64,000 bases of DNA from Ziziphus jujuba (lineage: Eukaryota > Streptophyta > Magnoliopsida > Rosales > Rhamnaceae): the NCBI RefSeq assembly GCF_031755915.1, contig NC_083388.1:25699001-25763000 (forward strand), read 5' to 3'. Shown piece after piece: positions 61,437 through 64,000 of the stretch. The position numbers and the translations under genes are program-made. The notes under the pieces were generated by a model. It had not been told where the DNA came from. It worked only from the letters and a program-made list of their open reading frames with translations, and did no database searches. How positions within the stretch are numbered: the stretch's first letter is position 1; each line of letters opens with the position of its first letter.

Positions 61437-62054
61437 ATCTTTGATGGGCCTTAGCCTTGGTGTTGTGGCACATCCATGGAAAATTCTCTCACTTCTTTCA
61501 TTTTTCTGAGCCTTTACAGACTACCCATTACAGGGGTTCACCTCCTCCTCATCTTCCTCCATTCCCTTTTATAACTCTCAATCATCTGCCGGTTTTCCCG
61601 GTTATAGCCTCCTCCATTTTCTCTCTCTGTTTTTTCTGTTTTTTTTTTTTTCATCTCCAAGAAAAAATTGTGCATCTTGGGATTTTCCAGAGAAATCTTG
61701 AAATAATTCAGTCTCTGTGATTATTTTTTTCTTGTTTATCCGTTAGGTTTATTCAAAATTTTTTTTTCATCTTAAAAATCAAATCTTTTCCCAGAAAAAA
61801 AAAAAAAGTTTTCCTGTTTCTTCGGGATTTGTTTGTGGCTAGTGTGAACCTTGAATATTTTCCCCCAAAAAACGATAACCCCAGTTCCTCAACTGAGTTG
61901 GAATAGAGGTAGTTTTACAATTTTCATTCTTTCAAAAAAAAAAAAAAAAAAGTCTCTCCATCATGCAAAAATCAACCACACATACAATGAAGATTTCATT
62001 TTCGTGTTTATTTGCTCATGTTTCTCGGCAGTTAAAAAAGTGGAAAATTTTTCG
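57262..62054. other. Large AT-rich intergenic region between divergent CLV2 and CBSX6
   Basis: The left end holds the inferred CLV2 5' UTR intron (57281-57549) and promoter. The right end (from about 61340) holds the CBSX6 promoter and a long leader. The middle has TA tracts at about 58966-58980 and 61016-61039, many A or T runs, and no open frame with a recognisable product. Confidence 0.55.
61404..61434. repeat. (GA)n tract upstream of CBSX6
   Basis: About 31 bases of uninterrupted GA, probably within the CBSX6 5' leader, downstream of a TATA-like ctatatag at about 61335. GA/CT tracts in plant leaders can bind BBR/BPC factors; that role is inferred. Confidence 0.8.
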
Positions 62055-62398
62055 ATGGCCTCGGTGTTTCTGTACCATGTTGTCGGCGATCTGACGGTGG
62101 GTAAGCCGGAGATGGTGGAATTCTGCGAGACAGAGACGGTGGATGCGGCAATCCGAGCAATAGGTGAGTCCACGGAAGGTGGAATACCTGTTTGGAAGAG
62201 GAGATCAGTTGCGGGATTGGTGGAGACCAATGAAATGAGGCAGCAGAGGTTTGTGGGTATTCTCAATTCCCTTGACATTGTTGCTTTCTTGGCTAAAAAT
62301 GATTGCTTGGAGGCTCAAGAAAAGGCCTTGAAGACCCCTGTTTCCGAAGTTGTTGTTCCTAATAATTCCTTGTTGAGACAGGTTGATCCTGGTACAAG
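62055..62398 (+). CDS. CBSX6: CBS domain-containing protein CBSX6, first coding exon (partial)
   Basis: The start ATG at 62055 opens MASVFLYHVVGDLTVGKP, the conserved N-terminus of Arabidopsis CBSX6 (At1g65320). It is followed by the first CBS unit (ETETVDAAIRAIGESTEGGI, FVGILNSLDIVAFLAKN) and SEVVVPNNSLLRQVDPGTR. The exon ends at the donor GT after 62398, in phase 2. The remaining exons (further CBS units) were not found before the window end, so the next intron exceeds 1.6 kb or the rest lies outside. CBS pairs bind adenosine nucleotides; the cellular role of CBSX6 is poorly defined. An upstream in-frame extension exists, but the ATG chosen matches the family. Confidence 0.88.
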
Positions 62399-64000
62399 GT
62401 TTGGCTCTTCATCTTATTATTGATTTCTATGGTTTTATATATAGTCTTTCTTGATTATGATTTGAATTCTACTGATCTTATAATAATAAGGTAGCTTTTT
62501 TATTATTTCTCTTGAATCTTTACTATCTTACTAATGATTTGATGTCATGGTTTCTTTTGATGGTGTTGTGAATTTTGGTTGACCGGTACGCTATCAATGA
62601 ACGTCTTTTTTAATCAATATAAAGGTCTCAACTTTACATGTCTTTTTTGTAGTGTCAGAAGAATCATGCTTTTTTTCATATGGAAGTTGTAAATGTATTT
62701 TGTAGAATCTTAATCTACTTTTAGATTCATGAGTTCCTTTTCCTGTGTTATGAATTCTTATCTTTATCATACTTAGATCTCTGCCACATCGTGTAACTAT
62801 ATTCTGTCTTTAAATATTTTAATCTTTTGGTACTATTTATATTTCCTACAATTTATTGTTACTCAGAGCAATTCTGTTTCATTTTAATAGTTACTGCCTT
62901 TTCATAACTCACATGTTAGATAGAATCTTCAAATTTTCAATTTGGTGTTTGCAGTGTGTCAATTGAAGAAGTGCTGGTAACTTTGTGATTACGAAGTGAT
63001 CTTTGTGGTTATACATGTGTGTGCGATAACATTTGTAGAATTGCAGTGTGGTGGTAGTTTTGGGGCAAAGACTGGTGGATATTAGACTAGTAAGGATGGA
63101 AGTTTTCCCATTGTTCCATGAAGCCTCCTGTAAAGAAATCTCTGAAAGTTACCTTCGGTAAAATGGAGTCAACTATAACTTAAACTGTCTTTGACTAATA
63201 GACAATTAAAATAGCAGTGAAGCACGCTCTTAGGCTGTTTCAGCTAAGTGGGTGGAAATTTAATCAAGTTAAATAAGTTGTCTTGCAATAGGATGTTTTT
63301 CTTTTGTTTTCCTTTCAAAGCTACTAGTGCTATTGATTATAAGTAGGAAGGATCTAATATTTCTACATTCTTGCCAATGACTGTTTTATTTCAATCTTTT
63401 GTAAGGATTTGGTTATTATTTTGGCATTATGTTTATCAAGTTATGAACCTACTAGATATTGAAGATAATCTGTCGAAGTGGTTAAAGTTTGGACATTGGA
63501 GGCTCACTTGTTTATCTTTATGTGGAAGAAGATACTTAAGTGTGAATTAACACTGTTACTGACATAGCCATGATCTGATCTGATCTGATTTACTTGGTCC
63601 TACAGAGAACAAATAAAATCTTTTTTGTTAGATGCCAATATTCAGAAAAAGAGGTGGATAAAGAATCTATTAACTTAAGGGATATTCATCTGAAACACTA
63701 AAACGTTAAGTAAATGGAGATTTAAAAAAAAAAAAAAAATAATTTCAAGAAAATTGATCCTGAGGATTAATTGCACGGATTTGGTTCTGCCTAAAGTTTG
63801 GAAGTAAGATGTAACTAAGACCACAATGATTGAGTGGTTATAGTTTCAAATTGAAAAATATGCATGCATAATACATCTTAAGTTTGAATTTACATACTTA
63901 GAAGTGACCAACTATGATTATGGTTGTAGAATACTATGTGGCGTGTTAAAAATCTAGTGGTCTTCATGCTTGATTCCATGTGTTTGAAATGTGATGCATT
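62399..64000. other. CBSX6 intron 1, no further exon seen
   Basis: I looked for the next conserved CBSX6 segment and found none. A short spliceable-looking piece at 62956-62982 does not resemble the family. The rest is AT-rich with a TGATC repeat near 63569-63588. Confidence 0.5.

Noticed and set aside
62956..62982. Possible second exon of CBSX6 (acceptor and donor around a short open piece)
   Set aside because: Its translation does not match the conserved segment that follows the first CBS unit.
1..64000. Bacterial-type systems, CRISPR arrays, tRNA or rRNA genes
   Set aside because: Nothing with the required structure was seen; the window is plant nuclear DNA.

Overview
This is nuclear DNA of a flowering plant, almost certainly a eudicot. 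It is AT-rich, the genes are split by short to medium GT-AG introns, TA and homopolymer tracts are frequent, and every recognisable protein has its closest known relatives in land plants. I could not name the species. No rRNA, tRNA, CRISPR or bacterial-type operon was seen.

Layout. (1) 1.8-5.2 kb, minus: a seven-exon chloroplast HAD phosphatase of the FMN hydrolase FHY1 type. (2) 6.2-15.0 kb, minus: a 21-exon SCY1-like pseudokinase with HEAT-type repeats (CTEXP/SCYL family), complete at 799 aa. (3) 13.7-43.5 kb: a tandem segmental duplication. One unit holds the first two exons and upstream region of the SCY1-like gene, a decayed CHMP1-like fragment, an intact GT47 exostosin-type glycosyltransferase gene (482 aa), a decayed subtilisin-like protease (SBT) locus and the first exon of a second GT47 gene. 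The left unit (13673-31912) also carries a 7.07-kb Ty1/copia retrotransposon inserted in the SBT pseudogene. The right unit (31913 to about 43530) lacks it and shows the empty target site. The junction at 31912/31913 fuses the first exon of GT47-2 to antisense SCY1-like sequence. To the right, the second GT47 gene (488 aa) is complete. (4) 46.6-48.6 kb, minus: UTP11, a ribosome-biogenesis factor, head-to-head with (5) 50.5-53.6 kb, plus: TGD3, the ATPase of the chloroplast lipid importer. (6) 55.1-57.3 kb, minus: CLAVATA2, a receptor-like protein with an intron-free coding region. (7) From 62.1 kb, plus: the first coding exon of CBSX6, cut by the window edge.

The genes do not form one pathway. 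They are housekeeping genes (FMN turnover, vesicle/tRNA traffic, rRNA processing, lipid import, meristem signalling) around a young, locally amplified GT47 cluster. CLV2, TGD3 and CBSX6 lie close together on Arabidopsis chromosome 1 (At1g65380, At1g65410, At1g65320), so the right third looks like conserved synteny. The main novelty is the history of the duplicated block: chimeric breakpoint, retrotransposon presence/absence, layered pseudogenes and three intact GT47 genes. I found no evidence for an undescribed biochemical system. Exon boundaries were read by eye from GT-AG sites, frame and family similarity. All reported coding models keep frame end to end.
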